Shown: positions 16,944 through 26,023 of the stretch, one piece after another
Layout of the letters: the number at the start of each line of letters is the position of its first letter
Position numbering within the stretch: the first letter of the stretch is position 1
Source: Agarilytica sp045430285
Lineage (GTDB): Bacteria > Pseudomonadota > Gammaproteobacteria > Pseudomonadales > Cellvibrionaceae
DNA length: 64,000 nucleotides
Direction of reading: 5' to 3'
Assembly: GCA_045430285.1 (NCBI GenBank)
Contig: JAILXV010000001.1
Span: forward strand, 1,364,001-1,428,000
The notes under the pieces: model-generated
Database searches by the model: none
Told to the model about the DNA's origin: nothing
The model's input: the letters and a program-made list of their open reading frames with translations, nothing else
Translations under genes and position numbers: made by a program

Positions 16944-18146
16944 TTAAATTAACGATAGGCCTCGATCAAGGTCTTTTTGAATATCATCCAAATACTCTAA
17001 ACCGACAGCGATACGAATCAGGTTGTCACTAATCTTAGCCGCCTGCTTTTCTTCATCAGAAAGTCGTCCATGGGTTGTCGTGGCAGGATGAATAACCGTC
17101 GTCTTTACATCGCCAAGGTTTGCGGTGACGGACAAGATTCGTGTCGAATCAATGACTTTCCAGGCAGCATCACGTCCACCCTTCGCTTTAAAAGACAGCA
17201 CGCCACCAAAAGCACTTTGTTGGGTTTTCGCTAACTCATGCCCTGGATGAGATTCCAGCCCTGAGTAGTAAACATGCTCAACGTTTTTATGCGACTCTAA
17301 CCATTGCGCCAAAGCTAAAGCATTTTTGGAGTGCGCCTCCATTCTCAATCGCAACGTTTCCAAACCTTTTAGGAACACCCACGCATTAAACGGGCTCATG
17401 GTTGGTCCACAGGTACGAAGAAATGCCAATACCTCTGTCATGACGTCTTCACTGCCAACAACCGCACCGCCCATACAACGCCCCTGCCCGTCCAAATACT
17501 TGGTAGCCGAATGGATCACGATATCCGCCCCTAAAGATATGGGCGTTTGTAACGCGGGCGTACAAAAACAATTATCTACCGCAAGCAAAACATTGTTTGC
17601 TTTTGCAAGTTCAGACAATTTTTTAACATCTGCAACTTCGCAAATTGGGTTAGACGGTGTTTCTAAAAACATGAGCTTGGTGTTGGATTTAATTGCCGCC
17701 TCCCACGCAGAAAAATCCACCAAAGGCACAAGATCAACTTTCACCCCAAATTTTTCCAGATATTTGGTAAATAAAACGGTGGTTGTGCCAAACACACTGC
17801 GCGAACAAACAACATGATCCCCCGCCGACAGCAAGGCCATGCAGGTACTCAAAATCGCGGCCATACCCGATGCAGTAGCCACTGCAGCCTCGCCACCTTC
17901 AAGTGCGGCGATACGGTCCTGAAAGGTGCGCACCGTTGGGTTGGTATAACGAGAATACACGTTACCCTGCTGTTCACCAGAAAAGCGCGCTGCCGCCTCT
18001 TCCGCAGAACCAAAGACATAGCTCGACGTGGTATAAATCGGCTCACTGTGCTCACCTTCTTGTGAACGCACTTGGCCTGCACGCACGGCAAGAGTGTCTA
18101 AGTGCGCACCAAATAAGGGGTCGATATCATTTTCAGAAATGCTCAT
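16944..18146 (-). CDS. metZ: O-succinylhomoserine sulfhydrylase
   Basis: A 400-residue PLP enzyme of the Cys/Met metabolism family. The pyridoxal lysine is Lys216 in HSATKYLDGQGRCMGG; other landmarks are YSRYTNPTVRTFQ, TASGMAAI and the C-terminal SVTANLGDVKTTVIHPATTTHG. The GQGRCMGG wording and position downstream of purF identify it as MetZ, which makes homocysteine from O-succinylhomoserine and sulfide, a direct sulfhydrylation route typical of pseudomonads. Length is normal. A 213-base gap separates it from purF, so it probably has its own promoter there. Confidence 0.95.
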   Translation of the reverse strand: MSISENDIDPLFGAHLDTLAVRAGQVRSQEGEHSEPIYTTSSYVFGSAEEAAARFSGEQQGNVYSRYTNPTVRTFQDRIAALEGGEAAVATASGMAAILSTCMALLSAGDHVVCSRSVFGTTTVLFTKYLEKFGVKVDLVPLVDFSAWEAAIKSNTKLMFLETPSNPICEVADVKKLSELAKANNVLLAVDNCFCTPALQTPISLGADIVIHSATKYLDGQGRCMGGAVVGSEDVMTEVLAFLRTCGPTMSPFNAWVFLKGLETLRLRMEAHSKNALALAQWLESHKNVEHVYYSGLESHPGHELAKTQQSAFGGVLSFKAKGGRDAAWKVIDSTRILSVTANLGDVKTTVIHPATTTHGRLSDEEKQAAKISDNLIRIAVGLEYLDDIQKDLDRGLSLI

Positions 18147-18339
18147 GGTTTAACACTTTTAAATACAATGTGGGTACGCACTAGAATCAATAAAGCTTAG
18201 GATTTTTGCGCGAACATGTATAGCAGGGATAGGCCTGCGCCAGAATATAAGACTAAGAATAAAGCGTGTAGAAACCGCTGTCTATTCACGAATAATAAAC
18301 AGCATGCCAAATTCTACGAAAGAATGCGAATAGAGAAAC

Positions 18340-18356
18340 CGGCGCGCAACACGCCG
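18340..18356 (-). terminator. Weak hairpin after purF
   Basis: CGGCG and CGCCG flank a 7-base loop three bases past the purF stop and are followed in the transcript by GTTTCTC. It could be an inefficient terminator; the stem is short. Confidence 0.35.
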
Positions 18357-18359
18357 ATC

Positions 18360-19883
18360 TTATTCCGCGTTATGTAAACCCACCATTGCGTTGGTGCTTT
18401 CTGCTAGCGCTTTTTCTCTGGCAGACTTTGCGTGATCAGCGCGATCCGCTTCCAGAGAACTCAAGTAGGCATCATCAACATCACCGGTAATATAATTACC
18501 ATCAAACACGGAACAGTCGAATTTAGGCACACGCTGATTCCCTTCCATAGACGCAGCGATAAGGTCCTCCAAATCCTGATAGATCAACCAGTCCGCCCCA
18601 ATCTCCTCCTGAATCTCCTTTTCACTGCGGTTGTAGCCAACAAGCTCCTCACGGGAAGGCATGTCTATGCCGTATACGTTTTGAAACTGCACCACGGGGG
18701 ACGCAGACGCAAAATAAACACGCGCCGCACCTGCATCACGAGCCATTTGAATGATTTGTTTGCACGTCGTACCACGCACGATGGAGTCATCGACTAGCAA
18801 CACATTTTTATCTTTAAACTCTAGGTCAATAACATTTAGCTTCTGACGCACCGATTTTCTGCGCTGCTGCTGACCTGGCATAATAAATGTTCGGCCGATA
18901 TAGCGGTTCTTCACCAAACCTTCGCGAAATTTAACACCAAGATTTTGTGCCACTGTCTGGCCTGCAACACGACTACTATCGGGAATTGGGATAACCACAT
19001 CAATATCATGATCAGGCCGTTCACGCAGAATTTTATCCGCTAGCTTCTCGCCCTGTCGCAGACGTGCCTTGTATACCGACACCCCATCCATAATAGAATC
19101 AGGGCGAGCAAAATACACGTGCTCAAAGATACACGGGCTTAAGTTGGGGTTAGCCGCACATTGACGCGTATGAAGTTCGCCATCCACCGAAATAAACACC
19201 GCTTCACCTGGCGCCACGTCTCTGATTAATGTGAAGCCTTGAACATCGAGAGCGACACTTTCAGAGGCAATCATATACTCATCGCCATCCGCCGTTTTAC
19301 GTACGCCAAAAACAAGCGGGCGCAAACCATTTGGATCTCGGAATCCTACGATGCCGTAGTTTGCCACCATCGATACGACCGCATAGCCGCCAACAGCTCT
19401 TTTGTGGACACCTTCCACCGCCTTGAATATATCGTCCGCTGTGGGCTTAAGCTTACCCTGCAGCTGAAGTTCGTGAGCGAAGACATTCAGTAAAACTTCT
19501 GAATCTGAATCGGTGTTGAGATGACGAAGATCCGCCTTAAACAAGTCTTGGGAAAGTTTTCTCGTATTCGTTAAATTGCCGTTGTGGGCCAAAGCGATCC
19601 CGTAAGGAGAGTTAACATAGAAAGGCTGCGCCAAGGCAGGGCCAGAACTTCCAGCCGTAGGATATCGCACATGCCCAATACCGATATTACCCACGAGGCG
19701 ATGCATATGGCGAGTACGAAAAACGTCTTTAACAAGACCCACAGCCTTTTGTTGCGCGAGTTTACCGTTGTGGCAAGTCATAATGCCCGCGGCATCTTGT
19801 CCGCGATGCTGTAGCATCGTTAATGCATCATAGAGCAATGTATTAACGTTACTTTTACCAACGATTCCCACAATACCGCACAT
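18360..19883 (-). CDS. purF: Amidophosphoribosyltransferase
   Basis: The 507-residue enzyme makes 5-phosphoribosylamine from PRPP and glutamine, the first committed step of purine synthesis. It begins MCGIVGIVG, so Cys2 is the N-terminal glutaminase nucleophile after methionine removal. Later features are HRGQDAAGI, GNIGIGHVRYPTAG, the PRPP loop VLLVDDSIVRGTTCKQ (about residues 355-370) and VVIPIPDSSRVAG. Length and layout match the E. coli enzyme. It is 32 bases downstream of cvpA, as in E. coli and Pseudomonas, and is surely co-transcribed with it. Confidence 0.97.
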   Translation of the reverse strand: MCGIVGIVGKSNVNTLLYDALTMLQHRGQDAAGIMTCHNGKLAQQKAVGLVKDVFRTRHMHRLVGNIGIGHVRYPTAGSSGPALAQPFYVNSPYGIALAHNGNLTNTRKLSQDLFKADLRHLNTDSDSEVLLNVFAHELQLQGKLKPTADDIFKAVEGVHKRAVGGYAVVSMVANYGIVGFRDPNGLRPLVFGVRKTADGDEYMIASESVALDVQGFTLIRDVAPGEAVFISVDGELHTRQCAANPNLSPCIFEHVYFARPDSIMDGVSVYKARLRQGEKLADKILRERPDHDIDVVIPIPDSSRVAGQTVAQNLGVKFREGLVKNRYIGRTFIMPGQQQRRKSVRQKLNVIDLEFKDKNVLLVDDSIVRGTTCKQIIQMARDAGAARVYFASASPVVQFQNVYGIDMPSREELVGYNRSEKEIQEEIGADWLIYQDLEDLIAASMEGNQRVPKFDCSVFDGNYITGDVDDAYLSSLEADRADHAKSAREKALAESTNAMVGLHNAE

Positions 19884-19915
19884 AGATCAAACCCTTAAAT
19901 CAAACACCGCAAAGG

Positions 19916-20413
19916 CTAGCTAAACAAGCCCGTAACAAAACTAATAAATTCTTTCGCGATTAAACGACACCAGCCCTCAAACTCCATGAGGTGAGGAATC
20001 AATGCAGACTCCTGCCACCATGCATCTTTATCGATGGATATTAACGCTGGAACAAGCAGTAACACTGCCATAACAATAATAAAGCCACGAATAAAACCGA
20101 AGATCATACCAAACAGGCGATCCGTACCGGATAGCCCAGTCATACGCACCACTTCCCCAATCAAATAATTCACCATTGCACCAACGATTAACGTGGCGGC
20201 AAACAACAAGGCGAAAGCGACCATGTCACGCAGAGAAGGCGTGGCTATTTGAGATTCAAGGAGACCGGATAGTGGGTCGCGGAAGGTCATGGCGATGATA
20301 AACGCCAACACCCAAATCGCCATAGATAAAGCCTCTTTCACAAAGCCCCGTTTGAGGCTAATGAGACTTGAAACAACGAGTATGGCGAGTATTGCCCAAT
20401 CTGCCCAATTCAT
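19916..20413 (-). CDS. cvpA: CvpA family membrane protein
   Basis: A 165-residue inner-membrane protein with four hydrophobic segments (about residues 5-20, 28-45, 62-86 and 102-125) and the family motifs LISLKRGFVKEALSM and DRLFGMIFGFIRGFIIV. CvpA is required for colicin V export in E. coli and contributes to envelope integrity; its direct activity is unknown. It heads a cvpA-purF unit. In related genomes dedD and folC lie directly upstream, but here a response regulator on the other strand intervenes. Confidence 0.93.
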   Translation of the reverse strand: MNWADWAILAILVVSSLISLKRGFVKEALSMAIWVLAFIIAMTFRDPLSGLLESQIATPSLRDMVAFALLFAATLIVGAMVNYLIGEVVRMTGLSGTDRLFGMIFGFIRGFIIVMAVLLLVPALISIDKDAWWQESALIPHLMEFEGWCRLIAKEFISFVTGLFS

Positions 20414-20587
20414 TCGGATATTGACTATTTTTTACACAATGGCGTTAGGGCACAATTTTAGCAGAGGCTACCCAGTGTAAACAGAACTTTCTTCCTCTCA
20501 AGATTCTTATCCGTCGCGGCCACCGAGAATCGATCCTTTTGCTCATATACTCTTCAACCCCTTGCTTCGTGCCCCAAAAAGTCATGA

Positions 20588-20616
20588 TTGACACTAAAAA
20601 CCAGACGCGATGGACT
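20588..20616 (+). promoter_or_regulatory. Candidate promoter of the TPR response regulator
   Basis: A perfect -35 hexamer TTGACA (20588-20593) is followed after 17 bases by TGGACT (20611-20616), a poor -10. It lies 43 bases upstream of the start codon on the right strand. The -10 mismatch keeps confidence low. Confidence 0.35.
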
Positions 20617-20658
20617 ACACTAAAAGTTATCTAAGCGCTTATTTTTATTATCGTTTTT

Positions 20659-22296
20659 ATGAAGCAAATCGACATTATCAAGGCCTATGGCCAGAAACGC
20701 TGTCTCGTAGTGGAAGTTAATCCCGACATGCGTGCTGATCTGAAACGAAACCTGGTGGACTTTGGCAGTACAAATGTCGATACCGCAGGTCATGCTAGCG
20801 AAGCCATCGACCTATGCCAACGCCATCAATACGATATCGTTCTCGCAGATTACGATCTAGGTAAGGGACAAACAGGGCAACAACTTTTAGAAGAGCTGAG
20901 ATTCCAAGGGCTGCTTAAAAATACCGCCATATTCTTTATGATTTCATCAGAAATGGCCGTTCAGCATGTGGTTTATGCCATTGAATACCAGCCAGATGAC
21001 TATGTTAGCAAACCGATAAACCGTGAGAATCTTCGCCCCCGCCTCGATGCCGCCCTAATGCGGAACGAAGCTTTAAAAGACGTTAAAAAGGCACTCGACC
21101 AACGTCGCCCCCGCTCCGCTATTGCCGCTTGCCAAGATGTCGTGCACGAAGGCGGCAAGTTTCAAAATGATGCAAAAAAACTGCTGGGGGAGCTACTTTG
21201 CCAACAGGGCATGTACGATGAAGCCATTCTTTTATTTGATGCAATGCCCGCTAACAGCCGACCTCTGTGGGCAGGTGTAGGGCTAGCTAAGGCTTTGATA
21301 GGTTTAAAAGAGCTTGATAAAGCTGAGGCTGTATTAAAAAATATTATCGCCGAAAACGAATACTGCGTTGAAGCCCACGATACACTGTCAAAAGTATATC
21401 AAGCCAAAAATAAGTTTGATCAAGCACAGCAAGCACTGATTACCGCTGTTAATATTTCACCAATTTCTGCAAATCGTCAACGGGAGATGGGCCGTGTTTG
21501 CTTAGCTTCTGGAGATAAAAACGCAGCAGCACACGCATATCGCGCGGCCATTAAATACAGTAAAAATTCTTGCCAAGAAAGTTCTGAAGACTTTACCAAC
21601 CTTGCGGGCACCCTGAGTGATTTAATCATAGAACAGAAAAATCCAGAACTCGCAACCGAGGCCTTCGAAGCAGTTCAGTATGCAGACAAGAAATATGGCC
21701 GGCAACCTGTGGTACAAATGCGTCTACAGTTGGTTAACGCCGATATATATGAACATATTGGCGATGAAGAAAATGCAGACAAAGCCAACCGTAAAGCCCT
21801 AGAAGTTTTTAGTGAATTAAATTTTTCCGTTGTGGAAAATACATCCACTCAACTATGTATCGATTGTGCAAAAGCGTTCATGGCACGAGGAAAATACGAT
21901 GAGGGCGAACGTTTATTACAAGAAGTAGCCAAACTCAACAACAATAATGACCTAGCCATTCAAATCGATAAATTACTCAGAGAGCCACTAACCAAAGAAG
22001 GCATCGCTTTTGCGGCCAAGCTCAATAAACAAGGGATCGGCTTCCACAAACAAAATAAATTCGACGATGCTATCAGGTCATTTCAAAATGTTTTACAAGA
22101 GCTGCCCAACCATATCGGTTTAAATTTAAACCTCATTCAAACCTTACTTACGAAAAGCAAAGAAACGACGCTCAAAGAAAAAGAACTAAAACTTATGGAG
22201 AGTTGCTTTCAGCGTGTTGGCGCGCTAAGAGAAAGCTCACCCTATCAAGAACGCTTTGACTACCTTGAGAAACGGTTTAATCGACTCAAGTCCTAA
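20659..22296 (+). CDS. Response regulator with TPR repeats, no DNA-binding domain
   Basis: The 545-residue protein begins with a receiver domain (residues 12-135): phosphoacceptor Asp64 in DIVLADYDLGKG, a Ser/Thr-region IFFMISSE and the conserved lysine in YVSKPIN. The first acidic pocket reads VVEVNPDMR. The rest, from about residue 140, is helical with several TPR-like units (AILLFDAMPANSRPLWAGVGLAKAL, DKAEAVLKNIIAENEYCVEAHDTLSKV, QQALITAVNISPI, KFDDAIRSFQNVLQELPNH). No output DNA-binding or enzymatic domain is seen, so it probably acts by protein-protein contact. Similar PA-type TPR regulators exist in pseudomonads, often with unknown kinase. It is divergent from cvpA and convergent with dedD, splitting that operon. 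Confidence 0.88.
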   Translation: MKQIDIIKAYGQKRCLVVEVNPDMRADLKRNLVDFGSTNVDTAGHASEAIDLCQRHQYDIVLADYDLGKGQTGQQLLEELRFQGLLKNTAIFFMISSEMAVQHVVYAIEYQPDDYVSKPINRENLRPRLDAALMRNEALKDVKKALDQRRPRSAIAACQDVVHEGGKFQNDAKKLLGELLCQQGMYDEAILLFDAMPANSRPLWAGVGLAKALIGLKELDKAEAVLKNIIAENEYCVEAHDTLSKVYQAKNKFDQAQQALITAVNISPISANRQREMGRVCLASGDKNAAAHAYRAAIKYSKNSCQESSEDFTNLAGTLSDLIIEQKNPELATEAFEAVQYADKKYGRQPVVQMRLQLVNADIYEHIGDEENADKANRKALEVFSELNFSVVENTSTQLCIDCAKAFMARGKYDEGERLLQEVAKLNNNNDLAIQIDKLLREPLTKEGIAFAAKLNKQGIGFHKQNKFDDAIRSFQNVLQELPNHIGLNLNLIQTLLTKSKETTLKEKELKLMESCFQRVGALRESSPYQERFDYLEKRFNRLKS

Positions 22297-22328
22297 TTCG
22301 CACCGCCCCCAATAAAAGCGTCAAGCCT

Positions 22329-22847
22329 CTAGGGCTCAAACTTCAGTAATATCGTCGATACTTTATGACGTTTTTCGATCTTAGCCTTCTGCTCTAACAG
22401 CACATTCTTATCAATTTTTGGCCCAACGTATACTCGTGTCATTTCACCGCGATCCGTATTCACATTGCGGGTATAGGCAGAAAATCCATCTGCAACCAAC
22501 TTATCGCGAAAATCGGTCGCATGCTTATCAAAACGAAAACTTGCGACTTGAAGCACCCAACTATTTGGGACGCCCTGAGCATCCACCCCAGAAACTTCGG
22601 GCTCTAGTGATTGCTCGACAGAATCATCAGGCTCATACATTTCTTTTGCAGGCTCAGCGATATGCTCTACAACCGGAGGAGTCACGGTTTCAATCACCAC
22701 AGGCTCGATATACGGCGCTGCAGGTATTTGTGTTCGCTTATCAACGGGCTCTATACGCTCACGATCAAATATCACAGGAATAAAAATAACCCCCAATGCG
22801 AGCAATACAAAAGCGCCAATCAATCGTTGCTTTAAACCGTCATCCAT
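22329..22847 (-). CDS. dedD: SPOR domain protein, DedD-like
   Basis: A 172-residue bitopic protein: short cytoplasmic start, one membrane helix (residues 8-25, LIGAFVLLALGVIFIPVIF), a proline/glutamate-rich periplasmic linker and a C-terminal SPOR domain (about 92-170, WVLQVASFRFDKHATDFRDKL ... RVYVGPKIDK). SPOR domains bind glycan strands denuded of stem peptides at the division septum, and DedD promotes cell division in E. coli. The linker is repetitive and acidic. It lies 48 bases downstream of folC in the conserved folC-dedD order. Confidence 0.93.
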   Translation of the reverse strand: MDDGLKQRLIGAFVLLALGVIFIPVIFDRERIEPVDKRTQIPAAPYIEPVVIETVTPPVVEHIAEPAKEMYEPDDSVEQSLEPEVSGVDAQGVPNSWVLQVASFRFDKHATDFRDKLVADGFSAYTRNVNTDRGEMTRVYVGPKIDKNVLLEQKAKIEKRHKVSTILLKFEP

Positions 22848-22895
22848 CCTGCGTTCTCAATTTAAATTATCTGTCATTATGGACACTAACAGTGA

Positions 22896-24245
22896 TCACC
22901 GCTCACCAAAGCGATCGTTTATCCAAGCCTTAGCCGCTTCCACAGTAAAAAAAGACCCAAACACTAATACTGTTGGCTTATCGACACTGGGGCTAGGCTT
23001 CGCCGTTGAATCGACAATAGTCTCTAACGCCTGAGGCACATTCTGACACAGCTGAACTTTATCGTCACCGACATCGAGATCTGATAGCGCAGCGCCGAGA
23101 TCGTTGGATGAAGCTGAGCGATCAAGATACTCAATTTTAGCCGGCAACCAATGTGATACCAGCGAACATATGGGCGCTAAAGCGGCCGACATTTTTTTGT
23201 CTGACATCATCGCGATAACGGCGTAATCGGCATGGCCTACTCGCTGCTCAAGGTTATCAGCAAGTAGTTTAGTCGCTGCAGGGTTATGAGCCACGTCTAA
23301 AACAACCGTCATTACGGGAGTTTCTATTAGTTCAAACCGGCCCGGCAAGGTTAAGCTAGCGACCACTTTCGTAATTTCTTCTGAATCCAGCGAAACAGCG
23401 TTGTGTAATGTCGAACATAGCTCAAAAGCTTGTAAGGCTGCTGACACACTGGGCAAAGGTAGCGCCGGCGTATCGATAGAGATCGTTTTTACTAAATCGC
23501 CATTCTCACGTTCATGCTCCGCCCGTTGAAACAGTGAATAATGAAACCGAGTAGATGTTTGATCACGTTGAAAACCAAAAGCGTCGCCCCGCAAATATAA
23601 CGACACGTCATTTTGTTGAAACCCTGTTTCCATACTTTTTGTTAATCGTGTTTCCGAACACACACATGGGATACCAGGACGTAGGATACCGAGTTTCTCA
23701 ACAGCAATAACTTCTCGGGACTCGCCCAACCAACTTTCATGATCGAGATCGATCGAGGTAATAATCGCGATATCGGGATCTATAATATTAACCGCATCGA
23801 GCCTACCTCCAAGCCCGACTTCTAAAACCCAAAAATCTAAGCTGCTTTCCTGAAATAGAAGTAAGGCTGCAAGTGTTCCAAACTCAAAATAAGTTAACGA
23901 TACCTCTGCTCGCGCCTGGTTTATTTTTTCAAATGCGGAGCACAATTGTTCATCGGACACACAATCACCATTTAGGCGAATGCGTTCGTTATAACGCTGT
24001 ATATGAGGAGAGGTGTATGTACCGACGGTCGCGCCTGAACTCAACAGTAAGCTCTCTAAAGCGTGAACACAGGAACCTTTTCCATTTGTCCCCGCAACCG
24101 TCACAGCTTTTGAGCTTGCTTTTTGAATACCTAAGCGACTACCAACATCAGTGATGCGAGAAAGGCCAAGATCAATTTCACTTGGATGGAGCGTTTCCAT
24201 CCAAGTGAGCCAATCATCTAGGCAGCGAGAGGTCGATTCAGCCAA
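22896..24245 (-). CDS. folC: Bifunctional folylpolyglutamate/dihydrofolate synthase
   Basis: The 449-residue Mur-ligase-fold enzyme adds glutamate to dihydropteroate and tetrahydrofolates. The ATP-binding loop is VAGTNGKGSCV (about residues 46-56), followed by GTYTSPHIQRYNERI, FEFGTLAALLLF, LEVGLGGRLDAVNIID and, in the C-terminal domain, LDVAHNPAA. The start is TTG with GGA about eight bases upstream; no ATG fits as well. It follows accD by 30 bases, the usual arrangement. Confidence 0.95.
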   Translation of the reverse strand: MAESTSRCLDDWLTWMETLHPSEIDLGLSRITDVGSRLGIQKASSKAVTVAGTNGKGSCVHALESLLLSSGATVGTYTSPHIQRYNERIRLNGDCVSDEQLCSAFEKINQARAEVSLTYFEFGTLAALLLFQESSLDFWVLEVGLGGRLDAVNIIDPDIAIITSIDLDHESWLGESREVIAVEKLGILRPGIPCVCSETRLTKSMETGFQQNDVSLYLRGDAFGFQRDQTSTRFHYSLFQRAEHERENGDLVKTISIDTPALPLPSVSAALQAFELCSTLHNAVSLDSEEITKVVASLTLPGRFELIETPVMTVVLDVAHNPAATKLLADNLEQRVGHADYAVIAMMSDKKMSAALAPICSLVSHWLPAKIEYLDRSASSNDLGAALSDLDVGDDKVQLCQNVPQALETIVDSTAKPSPSVDKPTVLVFGSFFTVEAAKAWINDRFGER

Positions 24246-24275
24246 TGCGCGAATCCGATAAAAACCAATATAGCC

Positions 24276-25148
24276 TTAGTTAATTTCTAATATCGGTTGT
24301 GGTTGGTGGGTAAACTTGGCGATGATCGACGCCAATCGATCACGCATTTCCGTACGCGGAATAATTAAATCAATCGCACCATGTTCCATCAAGAATTCAG
24401 CGCGCTGAAAACCTTTTGGTAATTTCTGGCGAATCGTTTGCTCAATAATATTTGGACCAGCAAAACCTGCCCGAGAACCTGGCTCAGCGGCATTAATATC
24501 ACCCAGCAAAGCCAAACTTGCGGATACACCGCCGTATACAGGGTCAGTCATGATAGAGAGGAATGGCACGCCTTCTTGCTTCATTCTTTCGATCACGGCA
24601 CTGGTCTTTGCCATTTGCATAAGGGAGATTAATGCTTCCTGCATACGTGCACCGCCGGTCGCAGAAAAACACACATACGGACGACGCTCTTCTAACGCAA
24701 CTTGAGCTGCGCGCGTAAAACGTTCACCGACCACATACCCCATGGAGCCGCCGTGAAATGCAAACTCAAACGCACTCGCCACAACCGGCATACCTTTTAG
24801 CGTACCTTTCATCGCCACCAAAGCATCCTTTTCACCGGTGGATTTTTGAGCGGCACTCAGGCGATCACGATATTTTTTAACATCTTTAAACTTCAATCGA
24901 TCGATTGGCAACACATCCGTTGCCAGCTCTTCACGACCATCTTTATCTAAAAAAACATCTAAACGACGGCGCGCACCAATACGCATGTGATGCTCACACT
25001 TAGGGCAAACATCAAGATTTTTTTCAAGCTCAGGTCGGTAAAGAACAGAGGCGCATTTTGTGCATTTTTTCCAAACGCCCTCAGGCACCTTGCTGCTTTT
25101 GTTTTCTGATCGTACAACTGTAGGAACAATTTTATCTAACCAACTCAT
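24276..25148 (-). CDS. accD: Acetyl-CoA carboxylase, carboxyltransferase subunit beta
   Basis: The 290-residue subunit transfers the carboxyl group from biotin to acetyl-CoA with AccA. The N-terminal four-cysteine zinc ribbon is visible: CTKCASVLYRPELEKN then CPKCEHHMR (residues 28-56). The carboxyltransferase core contains FHGGSMGYVVGE, FSATGGARMQEALISLMQM and DPVYGGVSASLALLGD. Length is standard. It lies 53 bases after trpA and 30 before folC. Confidence 0.97.
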   Translation of the reverse strand: MSWLDKIVPTVVRSENKSSKVPEGVWKKCTKCASVLYRPELEKNLDVCPKCEHHMRIGARRRLDVFLDKDGREELATDVLPIDRLKFKDVKKYRDRLSAAQKSTGEKDALVAMKGTLKGMPVVASAFEFAFHGGSMGYVVGERFTRAAQVALEERRPYVCFSATGGARMQEALISLMQMAKTSAVIERMKQEGVPFLSIMTDPVYGGVSASLALLGDINAAEPGSRAGFAGPNIIEQTIRQKLPKGFQRAEFLMEHGAIDLIIPRTEMRDRLASIIAKFTHQPQPILEIN

Positions 25149-25201
25149 ACGTATATTTCTTCTGTCGTTTTATTCTTAAATAGTGAGATATTCTTTATAA
25201 C

Positions 25202-26011
25202 TTACAACGCATCCAAGGCACTTCGTATTGGACGAACAATATTTTTTAAGGTTTCAGTAATTGCTTTGGTATCACCAGCGTCATGCTTACTCATTGCATC
25301 CACCAACACGCTGCCAACAACCACGCCATCAGAAACACTGGCAACAGCAACAGCAGATTCTGCGTCTTTAATACCAAAACCAACCAACACGGGCAGTTCC
25401 GTTTTTTGCTTTATCATCGATAATCGATCACTGACCGAATCGATATCCAAATGACCAGCACCCGTGACGCCTTTGAGAGATACGTAGTAGACAAAGCCAC
25501 CGGCCAATTCCAACACACTCTGCATACGCGCTTCAGTCGTAGTGGGCGCAAGCAGGAAGATATTCTCAATGCCACCTTGTTTGAAAAACTCATGCGGCTG
25601 TTTCGCCTCTTCGGCGGGAAGATCCACCGTTAAAAAACCGTCAACACCCGCTTCCGATGCCAACTGAGCGCAGACATCGTAACCCATACGCTCGATGGGA
25701 TTTGCATAGCCCATCAGCACTATCGGCGTATGCGCATTACTTTGCCTGAACTGCCGAACCAAATCAAAGGTATCCCTCAAACTGGTATTATGCACCAGCG
25801 AGCGTTCATGTCCGCGCTGAATTACGGGGCCTTCCGCCATAGGGTCAGAGAACGGCACACCCAACTCGAGAATATCCACGCCGCCTTCAACTAAAGCATG
25901 CATTGCAGGCAAACTCACTTCAGGAGTGGGATCACCTACCACGGTGTAGCTTACTAAGGCTTTTCGCCCTTCTTTTTTAAGGCTTGTTAAAGTTTTTTGA
26001 ATTCTATTCAC
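25202..26011 (-). CDS. trpA: Tryptophan synthase alpha subunit
   Basis: The 269-residue TIM barrel cleaves indole-3-glycerol phosphate to indole, which is channelled to TrpB. Catalytic Glu49 is in DILELGVPFSDP. The residue matching E. coli catalytic Asp60 is Glu here (PMAEGPVIQRG); I believe this conservative change occurs in related genomes, but it should be noted. Other landmarks are VLMGYANPIERMG, GFLTVDLPAEE and VGFGIKDAE. The start is GTG with AAGGG about nine bases upstream. It follows trpB by 12 bases. Confidence 0.96.
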   Translation of the reverse strand: MNRIQKTLTSLKKEGRKALVSYTVVGDPTPEVSLPAMHALVEGGVDILELGVPFSDPMAEGPVIQRGHERSLVHNTSLRDTFDLVRQFRQSNAHTPIVLMGYANPIERMGYDVCAQLASEAGVDGFLTVDLPAEEAKQPHEFFKQGGIENIFLLAPTTTEARMQSVLELAGGFVYYVSLKGVTGAGHLDIDSVSDRLSMIKQKTELPVLVGFGIKDAESAVAVASVSDGVVVGSVLVDAMSKHDAGDTKAITETLKNIVRPIRSALDAL

Positions 26012-26023
26012 TTACGAAGCCCT

